From positions 1 through 64,000 of the forward strand of contig MU858192.1 of assembly GCA_033297075.1 (NCBI GenBank): a DNA stretch of 64,000 nt. Reading direction: 5' to 3'. This document shows, piece by piece, positions 31,951 to 42,613 of the stretch; positions within the stretch are counted from its first letter, which is position 1; each line of letters starts with the position of its first letter. The DNA is from Rhypophila decipiens. Taxonomy: Eukaryota; Ascomycota; Sordariomycetes; Sordariales; Naviculisporaceae. The notes beneath the pieces were generated by a model. It saw only the letters and a list, made by a program, of their open reading frames with translations, searched no databases and had not been told where the DNA came from. A program made the position numbers and the translations under genes.

Positions 31951-33524
31951 CTATGCGTATCTCGTCGGAACCGCCAACACAGGACTCCTCGCCTCCATCT
32001 CGTAAAACGTGTGCGGCTCCCTTGGCTTGTCCCGGTAGACCACCTGCTCGACCACCGGCACAGCTGGTACCTTGTGGTCGCCTGGTACCTCATAAAACGT
32101 CCTCCCGTCGGTCCCCGGAAGTTCGGATGCTGAACCGAGCCGCCTGGCTGCATACCCTGCTCTGGCACGCCGTCTTCGCATAACGAACCATGCCGCCACG
32201 GCGAACAAGACGAGCCCTCCCAGCACACCACCGACAACTCCGCCTATTACCGCGCCGCTGCTACCGCCTCCCCCGGATGAGTCGGAACCACTGCCACTGC
32301 CACTGCCACTGTTGTCATTCGAGTTTCCATTCCTGTTGTCTCCAGATGACGACCCTCCCGGACTTCCATTAGCGTCATTCGCGCCTATTGAAGACGCTGC
32401 GTCCTTGGAGTCCTTGTTCCCATTTTCCTTCCCGGCAGATGACCCATCATTATCGCTGTTGGTGTCATTGTTGTCGTCCGTCTGGGAGTCCTTTGGTGAG
32501 GAAGAAGACGTTCCGCCCTCGCTCGATTTCGTTCCATCCGTTCCATCGCTATTCGAGCCTGGCGTCGACTCTGAGCCCCCTGTGGATGAGTCCGGCGATC
32601 CGTTCCCTCCATTTCCGTTGTCGTTGTTATTATCGTTACCGCCGTCACTCCCGCCGCCGCCGCCTCCGCTGCCACCACTGCCACCACCGTGCGAGCCGCT
32701 TCCGTCCCCATTGTTGGTGCTACCACCACCACCTCCTCCATTATTGTTGGTTCCGCCTCCACTACCGCTTCCACTACCGCCTCCGTTGCCACCTCCGCTG
32801 CCACCTCCGCCGCTACCCGTGTTGGGAGACGGATCCGCTGGTATTGGTGTCGGAGTCGGGGCCGGGTTATTCTTTTGTGCCGCTGTCGTCGGCTTGGGGG
32901 CAACTACTATGGGTTTTGGCTCCGGGTATGCCTCGACGACGGTGCCGTTGCTCAGGATTTTGAAGCCCTTCTTCGCATCGCAACACCTTTGCGCAAAGGA
33001 GCCAGATCCGCAGCATAACGAGTTGTCGCCGCATATTGTGATGACTGAGTCGATGGTGGCCATGGACTTGCCGTCGTCGGCTGTTGGGGGTGTCGCCTGC
33101 GTCAGCTTTGCCCTTTTCCTTCCCATAGGGTTGAATGGAACCTACACAGTTGGTCGGCACCCGCGCACAGTTTTATACAGGCTGGATCTTTCCATGTGGG
33201 ATCAGTGCAACTTTCTCTCCAGAGGAGTTTGGCGCCTTCGTTGTAGCTGTCGAGAGGGTAAATGTTAGACATATGGTCTTCTCCCTCACGAACCCAGGCT
33301 GGGTGAAATCACGCCTACCATAAACCGTTGGGTCGACAGGTATCGAAAGATTGGGTGCTGCAGCACATGCTGTGTCCTCCGCCCTTGTTGCATGGCTGAT
33401 AGTCATTGTCCTTGATCCAAGGCAAGCCGTTCCTGTCGACACCATCCGGGCGATAACACGCCCCAGACACCTGTCGAATGAGAGCTAGCACCGAGGCAGC
33501 TTTGACGAGTATCATGAGGCCCAT
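31951..33524 (-). CDS. Cell-surface single-pass protein with Cys-rich ectodomain and Gly/Ser/Asn-rich stalk, about 478 aa
   Basis: Exons 33524-33319, 33246-33146 and 33080-31951; joins are in phase (GTAGGC and GTAGGT donors). A signal peptide (MGLMILVKAASVLALIRQVSG) precedes a Cys-rich head of about 130 residues with CCSTQSFDTCRPNGLC, LWRESCTDPTWKDPACIKLC and CGDNSLCCG. A long repetitive linker of Gly, Ser, Asn and Asp follows (about 200 residues, with GGGSGGGNGGGSG-like runs), then one membrane helix (GAVIGGVVGGVLGGLVLFAV) with an RRRRAR stop-transfer and a cytosolic tail with FYEV and FYEM Tyr motifs. The layout resembles Mid2/WSC-type wall-stress sensors, although no WSC domain is seen. 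An equivalent head occurs widely in ascomycete secreted proteins of unknown role. Confidence 0.8.
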
Positions 33525-35679
33525 TGGCACCGATATGGTCGTCTTTTCGACGACTGGGCGTTTCGATCTCGATCAGGTGAAGCTATAATTCCAGCATAAA
33601 CATCGTCGTCGTGGGAATATCGCGAGATATAGGGTCGAAAGATGAAGAAAGAACGTCACGAAAGTAAACAAAAGGAAAGCCAAAAAGGATTGAGCGAGTA
33701 AATGGGAAGAACGAATGACTGGAAGTTGGAACAGAGTGAGGGACAAAAGCGAATGAATGAGTGAATAAATGATCGGCGATGTTGACCACGGAACATGCAG
33801 GGTCTCTGACACGTCTTGGTGGCTGCGAAGCTCGTCAAGTTTCCTTCGGGAGGAGAACGGGAGGGAGAAACGGGGGGAACCCCTTTTTGTTGTGCCAGTG
33901 CACCAGACCACCGGAATCCACCATATCAATCGACATTAGAGATCCAATTGGGGCCGTTAGTCAGCGGTGGTGCCCGCCAGGATGCGAATCCTTTTCATGC
34001 TTTGGTGGTCTTTTGGTGAAACTTGGCCCTCTTTCTGGTCTTGGAAAAGAGGCCATTGCTGGTCCTAATGCTGCGATTGGCCCGATTTGGCGTAGAGTTC
34101 GTCGATGATGTTGGGGGCTTTTAACTCGAAAAGGTCGCATCAATCCACTTCTGACCCCAAGCGCCCCTAGTGAAATTGGCTTCTCCATTTGCTGTGGGCG
34201 TCTCGCAAAAAATGCAGTTGCACTTGCGCGTCTGCGGCGGCAAATCTTGTGTGTTGATGGAAGGTACTCCTAAGTCCTGACAGCTGAGCCCCCAGCTGAG
34301 AACACAACACAAAGAGATGGCCATCACTTGACCAATTCGACAGAGATTCAAGACTCTTGGTCTCCTGTTCTCTCTCACGGTCAGCCAGGACTTGGCGAGT
34401 ATCCACAAACTCGACACCCGTCGCAGATTATTCGCAGACTAGCTGGGGACGGGCTTTGGGTGGAAGATGGCGCCAAGACAGCTAATTCCCCGATCCCTGC
34501 AAGAACACAGCCCTACCGCTACGGAGATAATGCGGGGACGGCGGGCCGGTGACCACACTAACACTTACGTCTACACTGGGTATCCGTATTGTCCCCGATA
34601 TTGGTGGATTTCTTCTGTGTATCCGTACAGTGTACGGATACGGATACAGGTACAAATTCCCAACGTTGCCATGGTCGGACCGGTGGCGTTTCTGGTGCAG
34701 TGGCTGCCGCTATCCAGCTAGGTGTTGGGATATATATATATAAACGTGTATGATTGAGCTGACGCTGACTCCCCAGATATGAATTTCTAGTGTTGCTTTT
34801 TCCGCTTGTAGAGGTTCTGGTTTCGCCGGTCGCCGAGGAACTGGATCAACCACCGTCGCCCAAAAAGACGAACAGCATTATAACGCAAGAGACTGACTGA
34901 GGAAACTGTTACAGTATATAGACTCGGTTAGTCTTGGTGCGATTAACGTTTTATCGGATGACAGAAACGACAAGAGGCCAATATGTTTTGATTTCGGTAC
35001 TCTTAAGCCTGGGGATATAGGCAATAGGCCGGTATAGAGAACCATTACTCGAGACCATATGATTGGGTACTGGTTCGACAAGGTCGATTGTCGCGAGGGC
35101 CCAGCCAACCCCGATAAGACGTTGTAGGAATTCGGCGTATGGTTCGTCTTCTCATTCACGACCCGGCTCTTTCCCGCGATTGGTGGCAGGTGGCTACACC
35201 GTGAAGAGACGGCCAGGCCATAATCGCCGATTCCCAGAGAGAGTGGTGGGTTTGATTTCCTAGTACACTTGATGCGAGGTCTGCCTTGGTTTGTTAGGTT
35301 CGGACCATTCCATTATCAAGTATCTCAGCTCTTGTGTATTCGAAAGTGTCCTCGGTGTACCGACACGTGTGAGTGTCTAGGACGTTCACCAGAGGAAGGA
35401 GAAGCACAAACACCACCTCATAGGTTATTCAAAGGAACAAAACATGGGAACCACAACTCCCCCCCCCCCCCCTACACCGAAGGACGGTGAAGCTCTTCCA
35501 TCCCATACGTAACAAAATGTCGAAACGGTATTTGATGTATCGGCGGAAGGATACAACTTTCATTGATGATAGATCTGTATCGGTATTTGTCACTCTCTCG
35601 CCGATACAGCTATAGTAAACCCCTCAATTATATTTCTTTTTGTACTATTAATACATCCCGTTTCCTGAGACTTGTCTTC
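33525..35679. other. Intergenic, mostly featureless
   Basis: Contains CT-rich sequence near 33570-33800 (probable 5' UTR/promoter of the surface protein), a C homopolymer at about 35459-35472, and words of GGATACGG around 34590-34660. A 67-codon minus-strand frame at 34324-34121 begins with a weakly hydrophobic, Cys-containing stretch and might be a tiny secreted peptide, but I would not call it. Confidence 0.4.
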
Positions 35680-36169
35680 CTAAATCAAGGTACACAAGAT
35701 ACTCCCCGTGACAGGGACCCTTCGACAAGTCACGTCGACAATGTCAGGGAACTTGGTCCAGACACCAGCCCCGACTCGTCTGGCCCCGATCCTGTATTTT
35801 TTCATCAGCAATCAAAGTTCCCCATCCTTTTAACGAGATTCATCAAAGGCAAGAAACATACCAATAAGCATCATTCGCAAACGTAAACCCGTCCACATCA
35901 ACGGGGCAGTTACCCGCCGAACTACCGCTCGCGAGGCGGACCTGGTCGCAACTGACCGTCTTGTCGCGCGGGATCAGGCTCAGCGGGCCGTCGCCGTCGT
36001 ACCAGTTCCAGAAGCGGCAGCGGCCCGGGCGAGCGGAGAGGTTGGCGTTGGGATTGGTCGTGTATCGCATTTCGCGGCCTGAGTTGTTGGTTACTTTTCC
36101 GCAGGCTGCTAGGGTGCCTGTTGGGGAGAGGGAGAGGGTGAGAATGGTGAGGATGGCGTTGGGCTTCAT
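35680..36169 (-). CDS. Small secreted protein, 139 aa, two exons
   Basis: Exon 1 is 36169-35862 and exon 2 is 35791-35680. The 70-nt intron has a GTATGT donor and an AATACAG acceptor, and the phase is right. A signal peptide (MKPNAILTILTLSLSPTGTLA) is followed by a mature domain beginning ACGKVTNNSGREMRYTT, with GRCRFWNWYDGDGP, VSCDQVRLASG and CPVDVDGFTFANDAYW. Exon 2 adds GVWTKFPDIVDVTC, which supplies the last Cys. Without splicing the frame ends at 35843 after 108 residues and loses this part. Such small Cys-containing secreted proteins with DVDGFTFA-like motifs occur in many ascomycetes; no activity is known to me. It could be an effector-like protein, which is inference. Confidence 0.75.
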
Positions 36170-37449
36170 TGGGACTTAAGTTGGGACTTGGGACTGGGAG
36201 GTTGATGGAGGGAAGTTTGCTGGAGTTTAGGGCAGTCTGAGTTTGTGTGTTTGAGTTGAGTGAATTGGGGTAGTATCTAGGGAGGTATGATTCATTTTGG
36301 CTTGATTCTGGCCTTGCTTTATACTTTTTTTCTTGTTCTTTCAATAACTACTTACATACAATAGCACTGTCGGTAATGGCATGACGCCGGCTTGATAGAT
36401 GACCCACAGACTAAGAGATGAGCACACCACCTGCATGTTGAGCAGCCTAGATGGAACGTCTTGGTGACATCAGACTTGAGCGACACTGCTACGGAGTACC
36501 ATGGCTAAGACGCCAAAAAGGACTACAGTATACGGACTAACAAGACCTCCGGTCTGACTTTGAATTAAGCTTGGCAAACGGGGCTGTGAACTTGCCTTCA
36601 AAATGTGTTTCTTGGGCTAAGGCTTCGTCTCGTCCATAACGTTGGTGTTTCAGAGGCAGGAACGAATAAATCATACTGTAGGAATATGAAAACGAATGTC
36701 ATCGGAGTGACTTGATTCGCAAAGGGACATGGTAAGAAGACATCATCACCTGGGGTCTCCTCCTTGGTGGCTGAGGCGTAGAAGGCTTGGCAGCCTTGGT
36801 GCGCGAGCTGAGGTGTCGTGGTTACCAGGGCCCTGACGCTTGAAAATTGTCCCTTTTAAAGCTCACTTATTATATTGTAAGTGGAACAAGTCCTCTACAC
36901 TTGTCGCATAGTTGATGTTGCAATGATTTTGAGTCTTGGCCTGTCGTATGGCGGTCAGCCTCGTTGACGAGCTGCGCCCATGGACGGCCTTGACATAGAT
37001 CAACTGGCCAAGGTATAATGAAAACTTGAGGAGATTAGGAAAGGGTTAGAAGGGCGAGCTTCTTTCAATCCTAGCAACTGGATATTTGGATTTCGTAATT
37101 GCAAGCACGGAGGACTCTCTGCGGTCAGGCCAGCTCAGGGGCACGCACAAGTTGCCACTCGGAGTAACTGCGTGCCGCGTCGTTCCAATGATTATGCAAT
37201 ATAATGCGTAAGATAACAAACCCCTAACTGGATTCATCAACTGAAAGCGGATACGGCTCTGTCTGTAAGTTTCGCTCGCGAGTGGAACGACTGCTGTTGA
37301 CCTCGAAAGAGAAACAATAGAGGTCTACAAAGCTTCTGGTTAGAAAGTGAGAGATCGGGAACCTTGCAAGCCTCGCCCAGCTCTTATTTTTAATTACACT
37401 TAAATTATCCCACGACCTTAAGACTTAACAGTTAATCAGTTACTTAGTC
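36170..37449. other. Intergenic, nothing recognised beyond a TATA element
   Basis: On the minus strand TATAAAG at 36317-36323 lies about 150 bp upstream of the secreted-protein ATG. The remainder contains no supportable gene. Confidence 0.5.
36317..36323 (-). promoter_or_regulatory. TATA box of the small secreted protein gene
   Basis: TATAAAG read on the minus strand, 148-154 bp upstream of the ATG at 36169. Confidence 0.45.
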
Positions 37450-38832
37450 ATGGTGGCAGTTGACTGTAGCTCAAGCATCATGTTGAGATGGCTCTGCTTA
37501 CTATCTCTGCTCTCGCTGCCCACAGCCATAGCCCTCGAACTCCTTGAGACTCGACCTCTGGCCACTCCACAGACCCAGAAGCTCAAGCTGCTGCACTTCA
37601 ACATGGCCGGCGGCGCCAAGAACAAAGGCACATACCCCATCATCGGGCGCATCATCCGCGAGGTCCAGGAGCGCAAGCCCGACGTCATCTCGCTCAACGA
37701 GATCTGCGACCGGCAGTACGCCCACCTGCTAATTCAGCTCGAGGCCATCGGCTACGCCATGTCGGGCTACTTCCAAGAGTCACGCACTTTTGTGCCCGAC
37801 TGCATCGTTCTCCCCGACACGCGCAACGAGGCGGGCAACGCCGTGCTCGTCCGGGGCACCGTCACCGGCGACCAGGGCTACATCTTCACCACCTCGCACG
37901 TCCTCGAGAAGCGCGAGCAGCCCGTCGTGACCGAGTCGCGCAGCGTCGCCTGCGTGACTGCCCTCTTCGCCATCACCGACATGCCGGTGCGCGTGTGCTC
38001 GACCCATCTGGCACCCAAAGATTCCAGCCTGTCCAACCCCTACCGTGACCCCGAGCTCGAGGCCAAGGAGCTCGCGCGCGTGTTTGGCCCGGAAGCCGCC
38101 GCGGGTGCTTTCATCCTCATGGGCGACCTGAATCTCCTCCCGGGCAACACCGCGCTTAATACGTTGTACGCACCCGACGCGGGAACGACAGGCCAGTTCT
38201 GGGAGGCCGACATGCACTGGTACTGCACCGACACGTTCTGCGACGGTCCCCTCCAAGGTGGCGACCCCTCCCACGCAGAAGGCAAGATCGACTATACCTT
38301 CCTCTCGCGCAGACATTTCTCCTTTGCGGACCAAAACGTGCAGATGGTCGACGCCGGACAGTGCGATGACCACGCCTGCTCCGACCACAAGATGTTCCGC
38401 TCCGAGGTATCTCTGCACCAGTCTGTCACGCCCTACTCGACCCTCCGCAATACCAACAGCTCCAAGTGCATCACCGTCACCGGCACCGCCAACAACGCCA
38501 AGGCCGTACAGTTCACCTGCAACGCTACCTCGCCCGACTACCGCTGGCGCTTCGAGCATGCCTGGTGGGGCGAGTATGTTATCCGCAAGCAGAACGGCGG
38601 GAGCAGGTGCTTAGGTGTGCCGAGCACGAGCGCCAACGCGCAGGCGGTCCAGATTACGTGCAATACGGATGATACGCTGCAGCGGTGGATGCCGAGGCAG
38701 CCGACGGCGGATATGATGAGGAATGTCGGGACGGCGCAATGCTTGGCTGTGGCGGGCACGGCGAATAACGCGGCTGTGAACCAAAAGGCGTGTAGTGCGA
38801 GTTCGACGCAGCAGAGATGGGTGTATCCTTGA
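37450..38832 (+). CDS. Secreted endonuclease/exonuclease/phosphatase-fold enzyme with C-terminal ricin-type lectin, 460 aa
   Basis: Single exon, strongly GC-rich. A second ATG at 37480 gives a better signal peptide (MLRWLCLLSLLSLPTAIALE). The EEP fold (DNase I/sphingomyelinase superfamily) is shown by LLHFNMAGG, the metal-binding Glu in SLNEICD, STHLAPK, the GDLN motif in ILMGDLNLLPGN, and the terminal SDH in CSDHKMF. Residues from about 325 form a beta-trefoil R-type lectin with repeated TGTANNAKAVQ, STSANAQAVQITC and AGTANNAAVNQ units and closing QRW motifs. It should act outside the cell, with the lectin binding glycans and the EEP domain hydrolysing nucleic acid or phosphodiester/phospholipid; the substrate cannot be told. 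The combination is better known from actinomycetes. Absence of introns and high GC suggest possible transfer. Confidence 0.85.
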   Translation: MVAVDCSSSIMLRWLCLLSLLSLPTAIALELLETRPLATPQTQKLKLLHFNMAGGAKNKGTYPIIGRIIREVQERKPDVISLNEICDRQYAHLLIQLEAIGYAMSGYFQESRTFVPDCIVLPDTRNEAGNAVLVRGTVTGDQGYIFTTSHVLEKREQPVVTESRSVACVTALFAITDMPVRVCSTHLAPKDSSLSNPYRDPELEAKELARVFGPEAAAGAFILMGDLNLLPGNTALNTLYAPDAGTTGQFWEADMHWYCTDTFCDGPLQGGDPSHAEGKIDYTFLSRRHFSFADQNVQMVDAGQCDDHACSDHKMFRSEVSLHQSVTPYSTLRNTNSSKCITVTGTANNAKAVQFTCNATSPDYRWRFEHAWWGEYVIRKQNGGSRCLGVPSTSANAQAVQITCNTDDTLQRWMPRQPTADMMRNVGTAQCLAVAGTANNAAVNQKACSASSTQQRWVYP

Positions 38833-39934
38833 TTGGGATAATACTAGTGATCAGCGGTTTTGACCTTGAGCCTTAGTCAGGAGCATATGCAAGTGGAGGG
38901 CGACGGAACGAAGAGTGGTAGAAAATGAAGCTATTCCCAGTTCCCAAAGGGGGCTTGTCAAATTAGGGTTAGGGTTATGTATGGTGGCCTACTCGTTCAA
39001 GTCCAGTGGCCTCGCTGAATTGGCTTTAATCGGCAGTATGTTCGGTCTCTTGGCTTGATTTTGATTGATTCCGTCTTGTTCGGGTCCATGACTGTGGTGT
39101 CCGCGGAAAAAAAGCAAGTGTGCGACTTGCGCCATTTCCTGTTCAACCACCATAATGGTACTCCATTCTTAAAATGGCAGCTACACGTGTAGAGTTCCTT
39201 CCGACCGTGGTGCAGAGCAAGCAAAGATTGGACCTTTTCGAAGGACCATGCAGGTACGCGGCCCGTCACTATGATCATGTTCAACAACGGCCGCATCAGA
39301 TGCCCTCTTGAGAGGCATGAGACCACCACATGTGTCAAGCAGGAACCAGGTGATGTCACACTGCAGTTTTTCATGGTGATGGGACTTCAGAGAATCCTTC
39401 ATCAAGGTCGCCGATTATATAATGGAATGCTCCCCGGCTGTTCGAGAATTTGCACGGACCATGTGGATTCCGGCCTCCACGGGAGTCGGCCGGCATGGCT
39501 TGCCCGGGAAGGTGCCCGAGCCGAGCCGAGCCGGATGTGGAACCCACCAACAAGGATAACACCGGAAGACCACAGATCGACGATCAGTCTTGAGCGGTCA
39601 GCCAACGGCTAGACTAGACCCCACTGGGGATAGAAACCGTCGGCAATGTCAACAGTGCCGCCGACAGGGTCGGCCTGGGGGCAAGCCCCCTGGACCATCA
39701 TGTTACCGTCTCGCAAGTCCCCTCGCACTGGTACTGTGTTCCTTCTTTCGCCCCATACAAAGTTGGTTAAGATGAACTGGAGTTCATTCGACTTTTTGTT
39801 TTTCCATGTTGAGAACGCATAGACTTTTGTTTCAAGACCACCAAATGTCGCCCCTGGCATCCCGTATAACCTTCTGTCCCGAGTAATGTTTCATTGCTCC
39901 CCTTTCTGACTCGTTCTGTCGATCAAAACTAAAT
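38833..39934. other. Intergenic with a short telomere-type repeat
   Basis: Holds the TTAGGG repeat at 38963-38977 and the upstream region of the sulfate permease. No gene recognised; the frames at 39181-39612 are unconvincing. Confidence 0.5.
38963..38977 (+). repeat. Interstitial telomere-type repeat
   Basis: TTAGGGTTAGGGTTA, two and a half units of the standard filamentous-fungal telomere repeat, read in the TTAGGG direction. Confidence 0.9.
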
Positions 39935-42613
39935 ATGTCACTACATTCACGAGACAGCAGCCAAAGGCTGTCTTCACATCAAACCGATGCCAAACACACA
40001 AAGCCCTTCAGCACTATCGGCTGTTTTACCGAAGAAGAGCCAACAGTGAGGGAGTGGTTGCGCTCTCTGTCTCCGACGAGACAAGGAGTAGTTGGATATT
40101 TTCGAGAGATCTTTGTCTTTACACAATGGCTTCCCCGGTACAACCTGAGCTGGTTGTTGGGCGACTCCATCGCGGGCTTGACCGTTGGCTTTGTTGTTAT
40201 CCCACAGGCAATGGCATATGCCCTGCTTGCCAGATTGTCCCCTGAATATGGACTGTACACGAGTTTCGTTGGAGCTGCTCTGTACTGGCTGTTTGGAACT
40301 TCCAAAGATATTGTCATTGGAGTGAGTATATCTGATGATGCTCTCTTTACGTGGTGAAAGACTGTCGCTAACAATGGGACAGACCACGGCTGTTGGATCA
40401 CTCTTAGTTGGCGGCGTCATCACATCCATCCAGCACGAGAATCCCGGAGTTTACACGAACGAAGAGATAGCCAAAACAACTTCTGCCATCGCTGGCATCA
40501 TTCTTCTCGCCATTTCCCTTCTTCGTCTTGGCTGGATCATCGAGTTCATTCCCTACATCCCCATCTCGGCGTTTGTCACAGCGGCGAGCATCACCATCAT
40601 GTCGACCCAGTTCCCGGTACTGATGGGCATACCGGAAATTAACACGAGGCAAGCGCCGTATCTGGTCATCATCGACGCACTCAAAGGATTGCCAAACACC
40701 CGAGTCGACGCCGCTATTGGCCTGACGTCAATGGTTTTGCTTTACGCTATCCGATATTTCTGCACCCGGATGGAGACAAGCTACCCGGCCAAGAAAAAGA
40801 CATGGGCCATCATCTCGTCGATGAGGCTCACTTTTGTCATGCTGCTTTACACTTTCATTAGCTATCTGGTCAACAGGAATCACACCACCAAAGAACAGAG
40901 CCCTTTTCGCATTGTTGGGACCATCTCTAGAGGTAAGTCCTTCTGTTACCTAATCTAGGCCATCTGGGATAACTGATCCTAACATGAACCACAGGCTTCA
41001 AACATGCTGGAACCCCAAAAATGGACAAGAATCTCATTCTACTGATCTTGCCAGAGTTACCCGCCATGCTCATTATCCTGGTGATTGAGCACATCGCCAT
41101 CGCCAAGTCATTCGGCCGGATCTTTGGGTATACCGTCCTGCCATCCCAGGAGATGTTGGCCCAGGGGGCATCCAACCTGCTGGGTCCCTTCCTTGGTGGC
41201 TACGTATGCACCGGATCTTTTGGTGCCTCTGCCGTGCTTTCCAAGGCTGGTGTTCGAACCCCACTCGCCGGTCTCTTCAGCGCCGTATTCCTGATCTTGG
41301 CCCTGTACGCACTCACCGCCGTCTTCTTCTTCATTCCCATGGCCGCACTCGCCGGCCTCATCATTCATGCCGTTGCCAACCTGCCGACGCCACCAAAGAC
41401 GCTGTACAAGTACTGGCGGCTCTCCCCGTTCGAGCTCATCATCTGGGTGACAGGCGTCGTGGTCGCCATCTTTGTCAGTCTCGAAGTCAGCATCTATGTC
41501 ACTATTGTAGTGTCCTTGGTGTGGCTGCTTGTGCGCCAGGCTCGCACTGCAGGAAGTTTCCTGGGCCAAGTGCACGCGTATCATGCTGCCAATAACGGGC
41601 ATGACCAACATTATCATCATCCAAGCAGCATACCATCGACGCCTACACTTGGGAAGACCGCCGACGAAACCTCCCGTAGCCTCTACCTTCCTCTAACCCG
41701 CGGCAAAGACGCAACCAACCCTTCCATACTCGTCGAGCCTCCCTATCCCGGGGTCTTCATCTTCCGTTTCACCGAAGGCCTAAGTTACATCAACCAAGCA
41801 CAGCACACGGCGCTTCTGATCTCCCACGTACGAGCCAGTACTCGCCGGGGCAGTGACGACGTTAACAAAGATCCACAAAGTTCAAGTAGCAAAAACAGCA
41901 ACAAAGACAAGCTCTGGTCAGAACCAGTTCTCTCCCCCGAAACTCTCGCCGCACGATCCCACCTCCCACCATTACGGTCCATTGTCCTCGATTGCTCGGC
42001 CATTGACCAGCTCGATATAACAGCCATCCAAGGACTGGTGGATGCTCGAAACGCGCTCGACAAACACGCCTGCGCTGGTTTAGATGGGTTACCAGAACCT
42101 GGATGTGTGGAATGGCATTTTGCGGGCCTGACGAGTCGATGGGCGAGAAAGGCACTATATGTGGCAGGCTTTGGCAAACCGAAAAAACAGGCTTCAACTG
42201 AAGGACAGCTTCAATCCGATCCCGAGTCTAATCCCAATACGGGGGGAAGACCAAGTCAGATTTCAGATAACACTGAGCAAGAGAATCTTGGAAGTGGACG
42301 TGAAGGCATATCAGCTGGCTTGAGTTGTTCTGTGCCAGAATATTGCCTAATCGGCGAGGCGCGCCTAGATCTCGAGGGCGAGAAAGGTGTGAATCATATG
42401 GCGGCCATTGAGAGCGTCGATAGACCGTTATTCCACGTGGATTTGACAGAGGCAGTTGAGGCCGCTGTAAGGCATGCACGAGTCATGGATGCGAAGGATA
42501 AAAGGACTTGGAGCCATGGGCCACTGGCACACGGAGCGTGTGAGAGTGAGGGTGGATGTGGCATGTCCGGTGCGGTTCCAAGTCGATCATCACAGAATTC
42601 ATTGGCCAGTTGA
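39935..42613 (+). CDS. Sulfate permease (SulP/SLC26 family), 851 aa
   Basis: Exons 39935-40321, 40383-40932 and 40995-42613; introns of 61 and 62 nt with GTGAGT and GTAAGT donors, in phase. The N-terminal cytosolic region precedes 10-12 membrane helices. Family motifs include LSWLLGDSIAGLTVGFVVIP with QAMAYALLARLSPEYGLY (the SulP signature), TTAVGSLLVGG, and PILGTYP-position residues LPSQEMLAQGASNLLGPFLG with GSFGASAVLSKAG. The C-terminal STAS domain begins at PGVFIFRFTEGLSYINQAQH and contains IVLDCSAIDQLDITAIQGL. It imports sulfate with protons across the plasma membrane as the first step of sulfur assimilation, like CYS-14/CYS-13 of Neurospora and Sul1/Sul2 of yeast. Its STAS linker is long and low-complexity. 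Confidence 0.93.

Noticed and set aside
34121..34324. Possible 67-aa Cys-containing secreted peptide on the minus strand
   Set aside because: Signal-peptide character is weak and there is no homology or splice evidence.
37780..38559. 259-codon minus-strand frame across the EEP-ricin gene
   Set aside because: Antisense shadow; the plus-strand frame carries clear catalytic and lectin motifs.
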